From positions 62,001 to 126,000 of the forward strand of contig NZ_QKYN01000037.1 in NCBI RefSeq assembly GCF_003258295.1: a DNA stretch of 64,000 nucleotides. The letters run 5' to 3'. The first letter of the stretch is position 1. Each line of letters begins with the position of its first letter. Both the position numbers and the translations under genes were made by a program. This DNA comes from Streptacidiphilus pinicola. Its GTDB lineage: Bacteria > Actinomycetota > Actinomycetes > Streptomycetales > Streptomycetaceae. The notes below the pieces were generated by a model that worked only from the letters and a program-made list of their open reading frames with translations, searched no databases and was not told the origin of the DNA. This document shows, piece by piece, positions 35,753-43,166 of the stretch.

Positions 35753-35877
35753 CTCAGGAACTCCTTTGGTGGGGCAGGAGGATGGGAAGCGTCGCTGGGC
35801 CCGAGCGACGGCGCGCACGACGAGACCCGGACACGCCTGGTGGGAAAAGGCAGGTGGGGGCTGTCGGGTGCACGACG

Positions 35878-35907
35878 ATTGAACTCTTGAACTCGTCCCA
35901 GCGTCAA
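35878..35907 (-). promoter_or_regulatory. Candidate promoter of the GH18 gene
   Basis: On the minus strand, TTGACG (35907-35902), an 18-bp spacer, then TTCAAT (35883-35878). It lies about 130 bp before the chitinase ATG and 8 bp downstream of the palindromic operator. Confidence 0.55.
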
Positions 35908-35914
35908 GGCTTCT

Positions 35915-35935
35915 GACCACATGTGGTCTGGACCA
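35915..35935 (-). promoter_or_regulatory. DasR-like (dre) operator before the chitinase gene
   Basis: TGGTCTGGACCA (35924-35935) closely fits the dre core TGGTCTAGACCA bound by the GlcNAc regulator DasR in Streptomyces. It overlaps a perfect 14-bp palindrome, GACCACATGTGGTC (35915-35928), which supplies a second half-site arrangement. The pair lies directly upstream of the -35 box. DasR control of chitinases is established; its action here is inferred. Confidence 0.7.
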
Positions 35936-36159
35936 TCGGACTCGGCCGCTTGACCTAGGGAAACCGTCAGATACGCACTGCCGCTGCGAGGGGCTCCGCA
36001 TCCACGGATGGCAGAGATCGCTCTCCTGTCGACATCCGTTGAAGGCTCACACCCGGCATAGCGGACATGCGCGTCCGGAAGATGGTTCGTCGGTGCCGGG
36101 CACCTGCGCCGCGCTATCCGTGCCGCTGGTGCGACGCCGCGATGCCCGTGCCCTGAGCC

Positions 36160-36188
36160 TTGACAGGCCCCGACGGCGTTCGCACACT
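36160..36188 (+). promoter_or_regulatory. Promoter of the permease-amidohydrolase operon
   Basis: TTGACA (36160-36165), a 17-bp spacer, then CACACT (36183-36188). The predicted transcription start (about 36195) falls on the first palindromic operator, the expected geometry for repression. The transcript would have a ~100-nt leader before GTG 36294. Confidence 0.6.
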
Positions 36189-36191
36189 GGC

Positions 36192-36254
36192 AGGCAAATC
36201 GATTTGGCCGCCTTTTCTGGATGCACTCGGCGACCTGGCCAAATCGATTTGGCC
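36192..36254. promoter_or_regulatory. Two LacI-type palindromic operators
   Basis: GGCCAAATCGATTTGGCC at 36237-36254 is a perfect 18-bp palindrome. AGGCAAATCGATTTGGCC at 36192-36209 is nearly identical. Their centres are 45 bp apart. The central CG with A/T-rich arms (AAATCGATTT) is typical of LacI-family sites. The convergent LacI-family gene at the end of the operon is the likely repressor. Confidence 0.8.
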
Positions 36255-36293
36255 CGCACCATCCGTGCAGGACGAGCCGAACGGAGCTCGATC

Positions 36294-37694
36294 GTGTCCC
36301 TTCCCCCCGCAGCCCACGCCGTTCCCCCGGCCGTGCACCCCGTCGACGAACGCCGTCCGGTCCATCGGATGCTGCTCTTCGGCGTCCAACACGTCCTCGT
36401 CATGGCCGCGACCCCCATCTCCAGCGTCTTCCTGGTCAGCGCCACGCTCGGCCTGAAGCCGGACCTCAGCGTCGACCTGCTGTCAGCCGCCTTCGTGCTG
36501 TCGGGGATCGGCTCGCTGCTGCAGTCCCTCGGCCCCCGAGGCTTCGGCGCCAAGCTGCCGTTCGTGATGCTGCCGGGCGGCGCGCCGCTCGTGCTCTTCC
36601 TGTCCATCGCCCACCAGCACGGCCTGCCCACCGCCACCGGCGCCGTCATCCTGACCGGGGCGTTCTACTTCGTCGTGCTTCCGCTCTTCTCCTGGCTGCT
36701 GAAGTTCTTCCCACCGCTCGTCATCGGCACGATGATCGTGATCGTCGGGGTGAACCTGGTGAGGGTCGGCGCGCTGCTGATCACCGGCCAGCCCGGAACC
36801 CCCGGCTTCGCGGCCCCCCGCAACCTCGTCCTCGGCCTGGCCACGATCGGCCTCACCGTGGCCCTGTACTGGCTGTGCACAGGCGTGCTGAGACAGCTCG
36901 CCGTCATGCTCGGCCTGGTCGCCGGAACGGCGCTCGCCGCCGCCATGGGCGCACTCCACCTGCCGCACCTGGGCGCGGGCGGCCCGCTCCACGCGCCCCA
37001 GCTGATGCCGTTCGGCTCACCCCGCTTCGACCTGCTCGCCTCGCTGCCGCTGCTCGTCTACAGCCTCGCCTCGATGGCCGAGGCCACCGGACAGACCGTC
37101 ATCAACGGCGAGGCCGTGGGCCGGCAGATCGACGCCCGCCGGGACGCCCCGCGCACGATCCGCGGCGACGCGGCCGTGTCGGTGCTCGGCGGCTTCTTCG
37201 GACTGCCGCTCATGGTCACCAGCGGAGAGAACATCGGCATCGTCCGCATCACCGGCGTCCGCTCACGCTTCGTCACCGTCGCCGCGGGGCTGGTCCTGGT
37301 CGCCGTCGGTCTCCTCTCCCCCGTCACCCGCCTGATCGGCGCCGTCCCCGCCCCCGTGGTCGGTGGCAGCGCGATGGTGGTCTACGGCGTCATCGCCGTG
37401 CTCGGCGTGCAGATGCTCGGGCGCGCGAACCTGGACGACCACACCAACGCGTTCACCTGCGCGGTCGCGCTCGCGCTCGGCCTGCTGCCGATCCTCGTGC
37501 CCGGCGTCTACACCCAGCTCGCCCCGAACGTCCGGATCCTGCTGGAGAGCGGCGTCGCCGTGGGCGCGTTCACCGCCGTGATCCTCAACGCCCTGTTCCA
37601 TCATGTCCGGCCGAAGCTCTTCGGCCGGGACGACACCGACTCCCCGTCCGCCGCGAACCCGGTCCACCATCCCCCGGCGCCCGTCGGCCACTGA
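36294..37694 (+). CDS. NCS2/NAT family nucleobase permease (uracil/xanthine type)
   Basis: A 466-residue permease with about 12-14 membrane segments. The NAT-type features are LASMAEATGQTVINGEAVG and the signature segment SGENIGIVRITGV. It imports a purine, pyrimidine or related heterocycle with protons or sodium. GTG at 36294 follows ACGGAG; the open frame upstream includes the operators and is not coding. First gene of an operon with an amidohydrolase and a TauE-like protein, so the imported heterocycle is probably hydrolysed inside. Confidence 0.88.
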   Translation: MSLPPAAHAVPPAVHPVDERRPVHRMLLFGVQHVLVMAATPISSVFLVSATLGLKPDLSVDLLSAAFVLSGIGSLLQSLGPRGFGAKLPFVMLPGGAPLVLFLSIAHQHGLPTATGAVILTGAFYFVVLPLFSWLLKFFPPLVIGTMIVIVGVNLVRVGALLITGQPGTPGFAAPRNLVLGLATIGLTVALYWLCTGVLRQLAVMLGLVAGTALAAAMGALHLPHLGAGGPLHAPQLMPFGSPRFDLLASLPLLVYSLASMAEATGQTVINGEAVGRQIDARRDAPRTIRGDAAVSVLGGFFGLPLMVTSGENIGIVRITGVRSRFVTVAAGLVLVAVGLLSPVTRLIGAVPAPVVGGSAMVVYGVIAVLGVQMLGRANLDDHTNAFTCAVALALGLLPILVPGVYTQLAPNVRILLESGVAVGAFTAVILNALFHHVRPKLFGRDDTDSPSAANPVHHPPAPVGH

Positions 37695-37760
37695 CCGACC
37701 TGACAGCAGGTCAGCACCGCTGCCACCGCCGTCAGGACTCTCCACCCGAAAGTGAGAACG

Positions 37761-39200
37761 ATGCGATTCCCCGACCCGAGCTGCTTCCAGGGCGAACGGA
37801 TGCAGCTGCTGGAACCCGAGGTGCTCCTCACGCCCGAAGGACCGGTCCGCGACCACGCCGTCGTCGTCGAGGACGCGACGTTCCGCGCGGTGGGACCGGC
37901 GGCCGTGCTGGCGCAGCGGTATCCGCGGCTGCGCCGGATCCGGCTCGACGGCTGCCTGCTGATGCCCGGATTCGTCGACACGCATCACCACCTCACGCAG
38001 AAGCTCGGCGGCTCGCTCGCGTTCGGCGAACCGTCGGAGATCTTCCGCCGCGTCTGGGAACCGCTCGAAGGGACGCTCGACGTCGAATCGGCCTACCTGT
38101 CGACGAAGTTGGCCGCGCTGGAGGCGTTGCGCGGCGGGTTCACGACGGTGGTCGACGCCGGCACCCGGGCACCGGTCGACGTGGAGGCGGTAGCGTCGGC
38201 GACGCGCGACGCCGGGATCCGCTGCGTGCTGGGACTGGTCTGCGCCGACAGGGACGGTGCCTCCTCGCCGGTCGAGGTCCTGGCCGGCGCGGAGAAGCAC
38301 CTCGCCCGGTACCGGAACGACCCGTTGGTCCATCCCTCCCTCGCCGTCCCGATCCCGGAGGCCGCGACCGACCGGGTCCTCCAGGCCACCGCCCGCCTGG
38401 CGGCCGAAGCCGGCGCGGTCGTGCAGATCCACGTCAACGAGCACCTGGCCTCAGTGGAGCGCTCACTGCTCGCGCGCGGTGAGCGGCCCCTCGAACACCT
38501 CCATCAGCTGGGCGCGCTCGGACCGCAGTTGCTCGCGGCTCACGCGACGCTGCTGACCCCGCGCGAGCTGATGCTGCTGCGCGACACCGGGACGGCCGTC
38601 AGCTACAACCCGGTGGCCAGCGCCTGGAAGGGCAATGCCGTGGCGCCCGCCACCGCGATGGCCGAGCTGGGCATCCGGTTCGGGATCGGCACGGACGGGA
38701 CCCGTGGCGACGCGTTCCGTCTGGTCTGCGCGGCCGAGTTCGCCCAGCGCATCAGCTACGGCCTGGCGACCGGGGACTCCTCGTGCGGGGCGGGATGGAC
38801 CTGGCTGGACCATGCGACCCGGCTGGGCGCCGAGGCCGCCGGGCTCGGCGCGGTCACCGGACAGATCGCGACCGGCTCCCAGGCCGACTTCCTGCTCGTG
38901 GACATCGACGGGCCGGAGCTGCGGCCCTCGTGGGACCTGCCCTGGGAGCTGGTGCGGCTGGCCAACCGCGACCAGATCAGGGCCGTGTTCGTCGCCGGTC
39001 GGCTCCGGTTGTGGCAGGGCTGGCCGCCCGACTGGGACGGCCCCGCCCTCGTCGCGGACGCCGCCCGGATCGCCCGCGAGGTCGTCGCCCGGGCGCCGAT
39101 CGTCCGCGCCCATCCGACGTCGACGGAGCATCGTGCGGCAGCGCGGCGTGTGGCGGTCGCGCAGGCGACGACGGCCCGAGCCGGGCTGGAGGAGCTGTGA
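37761..39200 (+). CDS. Amidohydrolase family deaminase/chlorohydrolase (TrzN/8-oxoguanine deaminase-like)
   Basis: A 479-residue metal-dependent amidohydrolase of the deaminase branch. Metal and catalytic residues are visible: MPGFVDTHHHLTQ (first His pair), HVNEH (His and Glu), AHATLL (His) and GIGTDGTRGD (Asp). It would remove an amino or halide group from a heterocycle. ATG at 37761 or GTG at 37752 can start it. The upstream gap is 66 bp, and the stop overlaps the exporter start by GTGA. The exact substrate is unknown. Confidence 0.88.
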   Translation: MRFPDPSCFQGERMQLLEPEVLLTPEGPVRDHAVVVEDATFRAVGPAAVLAQRYPRLRRIRLDGCLLMPGFVDTHHHLTQKLGGSLAFGEPSEIFRRVWEPLEGTLDVESAYLSTKLAALEALRGGFTTVVDAGTRAPVDVEAVASATRDAGIRCVLGLVCADRDGASSPVEVLAGAEKHLARYRNDPLVHPSLAVPIPEAATDRVLQATARLAAEAGAVVQIHVNEHLASVERSLLARGERPLEHLHQLGALGPQLLAAHATLLTPRELMLLRDTGTAVSYNPVASAWKGNAVAPATAMAELGIRFGIGTDGTRGDAFRLVCAAEFAQRISYGLATGDSSCGAGWTWLDHATRLGAEAAGLGAVTGQIATGSQADFLLVDIDGPELRPSWDLPWELVRLANRDQIRAVFVAGRLRLWQGWPPDWDGPALVADAARIAREVVARAPIVRAHPTSTEHRAAARRVAVAQATTARAGLEEL

Positions 39201-39907
39201 GCGTCCAGGCGGCGGTCCTGCTGGCGGTGGTGGTCGCCCTGGCGGCGTTCGTCCAGGGAACCGGCGGGCTCGGGTTCGCGCTGATCGTGGCGCCCGTCGC
39301 GGGGCTGCTGGCACCCGGACTGCTGCCGGTCTTCCTCCTCGCGGCGATGATCCCGCTGAACCTGTACGTGGCCTGGCGCGAACGGGCCAGCCTCGATCTG
39401 CGCGGGGCGGGATGGATCATCGCGGCCCGGCTCGCGGCGACACCCGCCGGGCTGGCGCTGCTGTGGTTGGTGCCGGGGCGGCGCATCGGCCTGCTCGTCG
39501 GCGCGGCCACCGTCCTGGCCGCGGTGGTCAGCCTGGTCGCCCCCTCGTTCACTCCGGGCCGAGCCGCCTACCTGGGCGCCGGGCTGGTCACCGGCCTCAC
39601 CGAGACCGCGACCGGCGTAGGCGGCCCGCCGCTGGCGCTGGTCTACCAGCACCGGCCCCCGCAGGAGCTGCGCTCGACCGTGGCCGCGTGCTTCCTGGTC
39701 GGCGAACTCGCGTCACTGGGGCTGCTGTTCGCCACCGGACGCGGACACCCTGGCCAGCTGTGGCCGGCCCTGCTGTTCCTGCCCGCCCTCGCCGCCGGGG
39801 CGGCGCTGAGCCGCCTGGTCCACCGGCGGGTGGACGCCCGCCGGATGCGGACCTTCGTCCTCGCTTTCGCGCTGGTGTCCGGCCTGGTGCTCATGGTCGG
39901 GACGTGA
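39197..39907 (+). CDS. TauE/SafE family membrane transporter
   Basis: A 236-residue protein with about eight membrane helices. The two internal repeats are seen as AFVQGTGGLGFALIVAPVAG and GLVTGLTETATGVGGPPLAL, both with the family's G-G pattern. TauE/SafE members export sulfite, sulfoacetate or organic anions. GTG at 39197 overlaps the amidohydrolase stop. It ends 17 bp inside the convergent regulator gene. It may export a by-product of the catabolic operon (inference). Confidence 0.85.
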   Translation: MSVQAAVLLAVVVALAAFVQGTGGLGFALIVAPVAGLLAPGLLPVFLLAAMIPLNLYVAWRERASLDLRGAGWIIAARLAATPAGLALLWLVPGRRIGLLVGAATVLAAVVSLVAPSFTPGRAAYLGAGLVTGLTETATGVGGPPLALVYQHRPPQELRSTVAACFLVGELASLGLLFATGRGHPGQLWPALLFLPALAAGAALSRLVHRRVDARRMRTFVLAFALVSGLVLMVGT

Positions 39908-40928
39908 TCCGGGCCGTCGAGGCCCTGGGCACCACGCGGGGTTCCGGCAGCTGCCGGCCCGACGGGGCGGCCTCGCCGCCCAGTTGGGCCAGCAGCAGCT
40001 CGACGGCGTCGGTCGCGGCCCGCTCCAGGTGAAGGTCCACGGCCGTCAGCGGCGGCTCGCAGGTGCGGGCGCGCAGCCCGTCGTAGCGGGTGGCGACCAT
40101 GATGTCGGCCGGGACGCTGCGGCCGCTGTCGTGGATCGCGCGCACGGCGCCGGCCGCCAGCGCGTCGACCAGGACGCACACCGCGTCCACGTCGGGGTGC
40201 TCGGTCAGCAGGGCGGCGCAGCAGTCGTAGCCGGCCTGCTCGCCGCCGGCCTCCCCGGCGGTGGCGATGACCGGCGCCTGTCCGTGGTCGGCGGCGTCCT
40301 GCCGGAACACGCTCTGCGCCTCCAGTGAGGCGTGCCGCGGGCTGGATCCGGTGATGAGCGCCGGCCGGCGGGCGCCCCGCTCGCGCAGGTGCCGCACCAG
40401 CAGCTCGGCGACCCGCCGGTCCTGCAGGTCCACCCAGAGCCCGTCGTCCGGCGGGCCGCCGAGCACCACGTAGGGCAGCGACCATGCGCGCAGCCTGGTC
40501 ACGACCGGGTCGTCGGCCGCGGGCTCGACGACGATGGCACCGTCCACGTCCACGGACTCCAGGCCCGCGCCGGAGGTGACCGGCGGAACCAGCACCAGCG
40601 CGTAGCCGTGGGTGAGGGCCCGCTCCGCCGCCGCGGCGGCGACCTCCATGTAGAAGCCGAGCCGGGAGGGGCCTCCTGCCACGGCGAGCGGCATGGACGA
40701 GGCGAGCGCGAGGGAGAGTGCCCGCCCCTGGCGCAGCCGCTGGGCCCGCAGGTTCGGACGGTAGCCGAGCTCGGCGGCGACCCGCCGAACGCGCTCGCGG
40801 GTCTTCGGGTCGACCTTGCCCAGGCCGTTGAGGGCGTGCGAGACCGTCGTCCGGGAGACGCCCGCGGCCGCCGCGACGTCCGCGATGGTCGGCGGTCGCT
40901 GCCCTGCAGGCGAGGGAGACGGTCGCAC
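39891..40928 (-). CDS. LacI-family transcriptional regulator
   Basis: A 345-residue LacI-type repressor. The HTH and hinge are TIADVAAAAGVSRTTVSHALN and RERVRRVAAELGYRPNLRAQ. The ligand domain follows (about 65-340), with RLRAWSLPYVVLGGP and ALITGSSPRHASLEAQSVFR. GTG at 40928 has AAGGAG five bases upstream. It converges with the catabolic operon and probably represses it by binding the two palindromes near 36.2 kb, relieved by the imported heterocycle or a product. Confidence 0.9.
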   Translation of the reverse strand: MRPSPSPAGQRPPTIADVAAAAGVSRTTVSHALNGLGKVDPKTRERVRRVAAELGYRPNLRAQRLRQGRALSLALASSMPLAVAGGPSRLGFYMEVAAAAAERALTHGYALVLVPPVTSGAGLESVDVDGAIVVEPAADDPVVTRLRAWSLPYVVLGGPPDDGLWVDLQDRRVAELLVRHLRERGARRPALITGSSPRHASLEAQSVFRQDAADHGQAPVIATAGEAGGEQAGYDCCAALLTEHPDVDAVCVLVDALAAGAVRAIHDSGRSVPADIMVATRYDGLRARTCEPPLTAVDLHLERAATDAVELLLAQLGGEAAPSGRQLPEPRVVPRASTARITSRP

Positions 40929-41108
40929 GCTGGCTCCTTGCTCGGGTCGGGCTTTCCCTGGTGGCGCCCACCAGTCTCCCGCATCGTTCGCCCTCGTCGA
41001 GTCGGACGCCGAAGATCGTGGTGGCCGGGTGTCGATTTCGGGCGTCGCCGTTCGTCGTGAGGACAGAGCGGCGGCGCGAGGCCGTCGCAGGTTCTTACGG
41101 AGGTTCTC

Positions 41109-41747
41109 ATGAAGCTCACTCTCACCACCTTCGTCACGCTCGACGGTGTCATGCAGGGGCCCGGCGGCCCGGAGGAGGACCCGAGCGGCGGTTTCCGGGA
41201 CGGCGGCTGGCTGGTCCCGTTCGCCGACGAGCGGATGGGCGAGATCGTCGCCGAGCAGTTCGCCGACGCCGACGCCTTCCTGCTCGGCCGCGGCACCTAC
41301 GAGATCTTCGCCGGGTTCTGGCCCAAGGTCACCGACCCGGACGATGCCGTCGCGGCGGCGCTGAACGGCCGCCCGAAGTTCGTGGTCTCCACCAGGCTCA
41401 CGGAGGCGGACTGGTCCGGGACCACGATCATCCGTGACGACGTCGTCGCGCGGATCCGGGAGCTCAAGGAGCGGCCCGGTGGCGACCTGCAGGTCCACGG
41501 CAGCCACGGGCTGGCGCAGACCCTGATCCGGCACCGCCTCGTCGACGAGTACCGGCTGTGGGTGTACCCGCTGGTCCTGGGCCACGGCAAGCGCCTGTTC
41601 GGCGAGGGCGCCGTGCCGACGGCACTGGAGCGGGTGGACACGCGGTTCACCACGACCGGCGTCGCCGTCCACACCTACCGCCCGACCGGTCTGCCCTCGT
41701 ACGGCGCGTTCGCCGTCTCGTCCGAGGGGTCCAACACGCCGAGGTGA
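41109..41747 (+). CDS. RibD C-terminal/DHFR-like reductase family protein
   Basis: A 212-residue protein of the RibD-C/dihydrofolate reductase-like family. Features are LTTFVTLDGVMQGPGGPEED, FLLGRGTYEIFAGFWP, KFVVSTRLTEADWSGT, LQVHGSHGLAQTLI and LVDEYRLWVYPLVLGHGKRLF. It probably binds NADPH and reduces an unknown ketone or heterocycle. ATG at 41109 follows ACGGAGG. It is 180 bp from the divergent lacI gene. Common in actinobacteria with no established role. Confidence 0.88.
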   Translation: MKLTLTTFVTLDGVMQGPGGPEEDPSGGFRDGGWLVPFADERMGEIVAEQFADADAFLLGRGTYEIFAGFWPKVTDPDDAVAAALNGRPKFVVSTRLTEADWSGTTIIRDDVVARIRELKERPGGDLQVHGSHGLAQTLIRHRLVDEYRLWVYPLVLGHGKRLFGEGAVPTALERVDTRFTTTGVAVHTYRPTGLPSYGAFAVSSEGSNTPR

Positions 41748-41788
41748 CCACGGGTCCGTGACGGGCATGCCGTTCTAGGATCTGCGGC

Positions 41789-42526
41789 ATGGCGACACGA
41801 CTCGTTCAGATCAACATGAAGGCCCGGGACGACGCCGCGCTCGGGCGGTTCTGGGCGGAGGCACTGGGTTGGGGTCTCGGCAGTGAGGCGCCGGGTGTGA
41901 CCAACCTCGAACCCGTGGGCTTCACCTACCCCGACCCCTCCGCCGTCTGCATCGACCTCGTCGTCTCCCCGGAACCCAAGACGGTCAAGAACCGGGTGCA
42001 CCTCGATCTGGCCACCACCTCGCCCGCCCATCAGGCGGAGTGGGTCGCCCGCCTGAGGGATCTGGGCGCGACCCCCGTCGACGTCGGTCAGGGCGACGTC
42101 CCGTGGGCGGTCCTGGCCGACCCGGAGGGCAACGAGTTCTGCGTCCTGGAACCGCGCGAGGTCTACCGGGACACCGGACCCGTCGCCGCGGTCATCGTCG
42201 ACTGCACTGATCCGCGGGCGATGGCCCGCTTCTGGAGCGAGGCGACGGACTGGAAGGTGCACGAGGTCGCCGACGACTTCGCGAGCCTGCGCTCCGCCCA
42301 AGGTGTGGGCCCCTACCTGGAGTTCATCCGCACCCCCGACACCAAGACCGTGTGGAACCGGGTCCACCTCGACGTCCGGCCGTACCGCGGCGACGACATG
42401 GCGGCGGAGGAGGCGCGACTCCGCGCCCTGGGCGCGACCGACCCGGGCATCGACCAGTCCGCCCTCGCCTGGACGGTGCTGGCCGATCCGGAGGGCAACG
42501 AGTTCTGTCTCCTCACTCCTGCCTGA
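41789..42526 (+). CDS. Two-domain VOC (glyoxalase-like) protein
   Basis: A 245-residue protein made of two VOC/glyoxalase-like repeats. The halves share KNRVHLDLATT / WNRVHLDVRPY, WAVLADPEGNEFCVLEP / WTVLADPEGNEFCLLTP and ALGRFWAEALGW / AMARFWSEATDW. Metal ligands (His and Glu) would be in those strands. Possible roles are lyase, dioxygenase or resistance; none is assigned. ATG at 41789 follows TAGGAT and lies 41 bp after the previous stop. It ends 8 bp from the convergent soxG gene. Confidence 0.87.
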   Translation: MATRLVQINMKARDDAALGRFWAEALGWGLGSEAPGVTNLEPVGFTYPDPSAVCIDLVVSPEPKTVKNRVHLDLATTSPAHQAEWVARLRDLGATPVDVGQGDVPWAVLADPEGNEFCVLEPREVYRDTGPVAAVIVDCTDPRAMARFWSEATDWKVHEVADDFASLRSAQGVGPYLEFIRTPDTKTVWNRVHLDVRPYRGDDMAAEEARLRALGATDPGIDQSALAWTVLADPEGNEFCLLTPA

Positions 42527-42533
42527 CCCTGCG

Positions 42534-43166
42534 TCACGGCGTGGACTCCGACATCGCGTCGAGCAGCCAATCCGCCAGGTACCGGGCGAAGGAGGCGCGG
42601 ACCAGCAGGCGGTAGGTCGGTTCGGCGTCCGTCTGGTCGAGGATGACCTGGACCTTGGAGACCGTCGTCTGGGCGCAGTGGCCGGGGCCGAAGGCGCGGG
42701 GGTGGAGATCGAGGGAGCAGCCGTGTTCCAGGACGGCACGGGCGGAAGGACCGGAGAGTTCCAGGGTGGTGCGGTTGGCGGAGAGGTCGACGAGCGAGCC
42801 GGGTTCGTCGCCGAGGACCTGACGGAGTGTCTGTTCGACGCCGGGGGCGGTGCCGTCCGGGCCGACAACGAGCCACTCGTCCGGTCCGAGCCAGAGGACC
42901 CGGAGCGCGCCGGTCACGGTCACCGAGGCCGTGCGGTCGGGCAGGGGTGTGCCGAGGGCCTCGGCGACGCGGCGGGCCGCGGGGCCGATCGGGTCGAGGC
43001 GGAGGTTGAGCTGCGCGAGGTAGGGGATCTCGCGCAGCCGCACGCCCCGCGGGCCGGGGGCGGAGCCGGCGGCGAGTCGGTCGGCGAGGCCGCCGAGCGG
43101 GCTGCGCCGCAGGTGGGCCAGGCGGTCAACGGCGCGGTTGTCCGCGGCGAGGCTGTCAGCCGTCAC
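42534..43166 (-). CDS. soxG: Sarcosine oxidase subunit gamma
   Basis: A 210-residue subunit of heterotetrameric sarcosine oxidase, structurally like a GcvT domain. Typical segments are VTGALRVLWLGPDEWLVVGP, GEPGSLVDLSANRTTLELSG-like text and FARYLADWLLDA near the C-terminus. It binds near the FMN interface in the alpha-beta-gamma-delta complex. GTG at 43166 overlaps the soxA end by 11 bp. Last gene of soxBDAG; its Ser/Asp-rich C-terminus faces the VOC gene. Confidence 0.9.
   Translation of the reverse strand: MTADSLAADNRAVDRLAHLRRSPLGGLADRLAAGSAPGPRGVRLREIPYLAQLNLRLDPIGPAARRVAEALGTPLPDRTASVTVTGALRVLWLGPDEWLVVGPDGTAPGVEQTLRQVLGDEPGSLVDLSANRTTLELSGPSARAVLEHGCSLDLHPRAFGPGHCAQTTVSKVQVILDQTDAEPTYRLLVRASFARYLADWLLDAMSESTP

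Larger units (their letters stand above)
35936..36293. promoter_or_regulatory. Divergent regulatory region between chitinase and permease operons
   Basis: No supported gene. The right half has the permease operon promoter and two LacI-type operators (annotated separately). The left half, next to the DasR-like site, shows nothing else recognisable. Confidence 0.5.

Noticed and set aside
36039-36293. N-terminal extension of the permease frame
   Set aside because: It would translate the promoter and both LacI-type palindromes; the GTG at 36294 has a good ribosome-binding site and begins the permease similarity.
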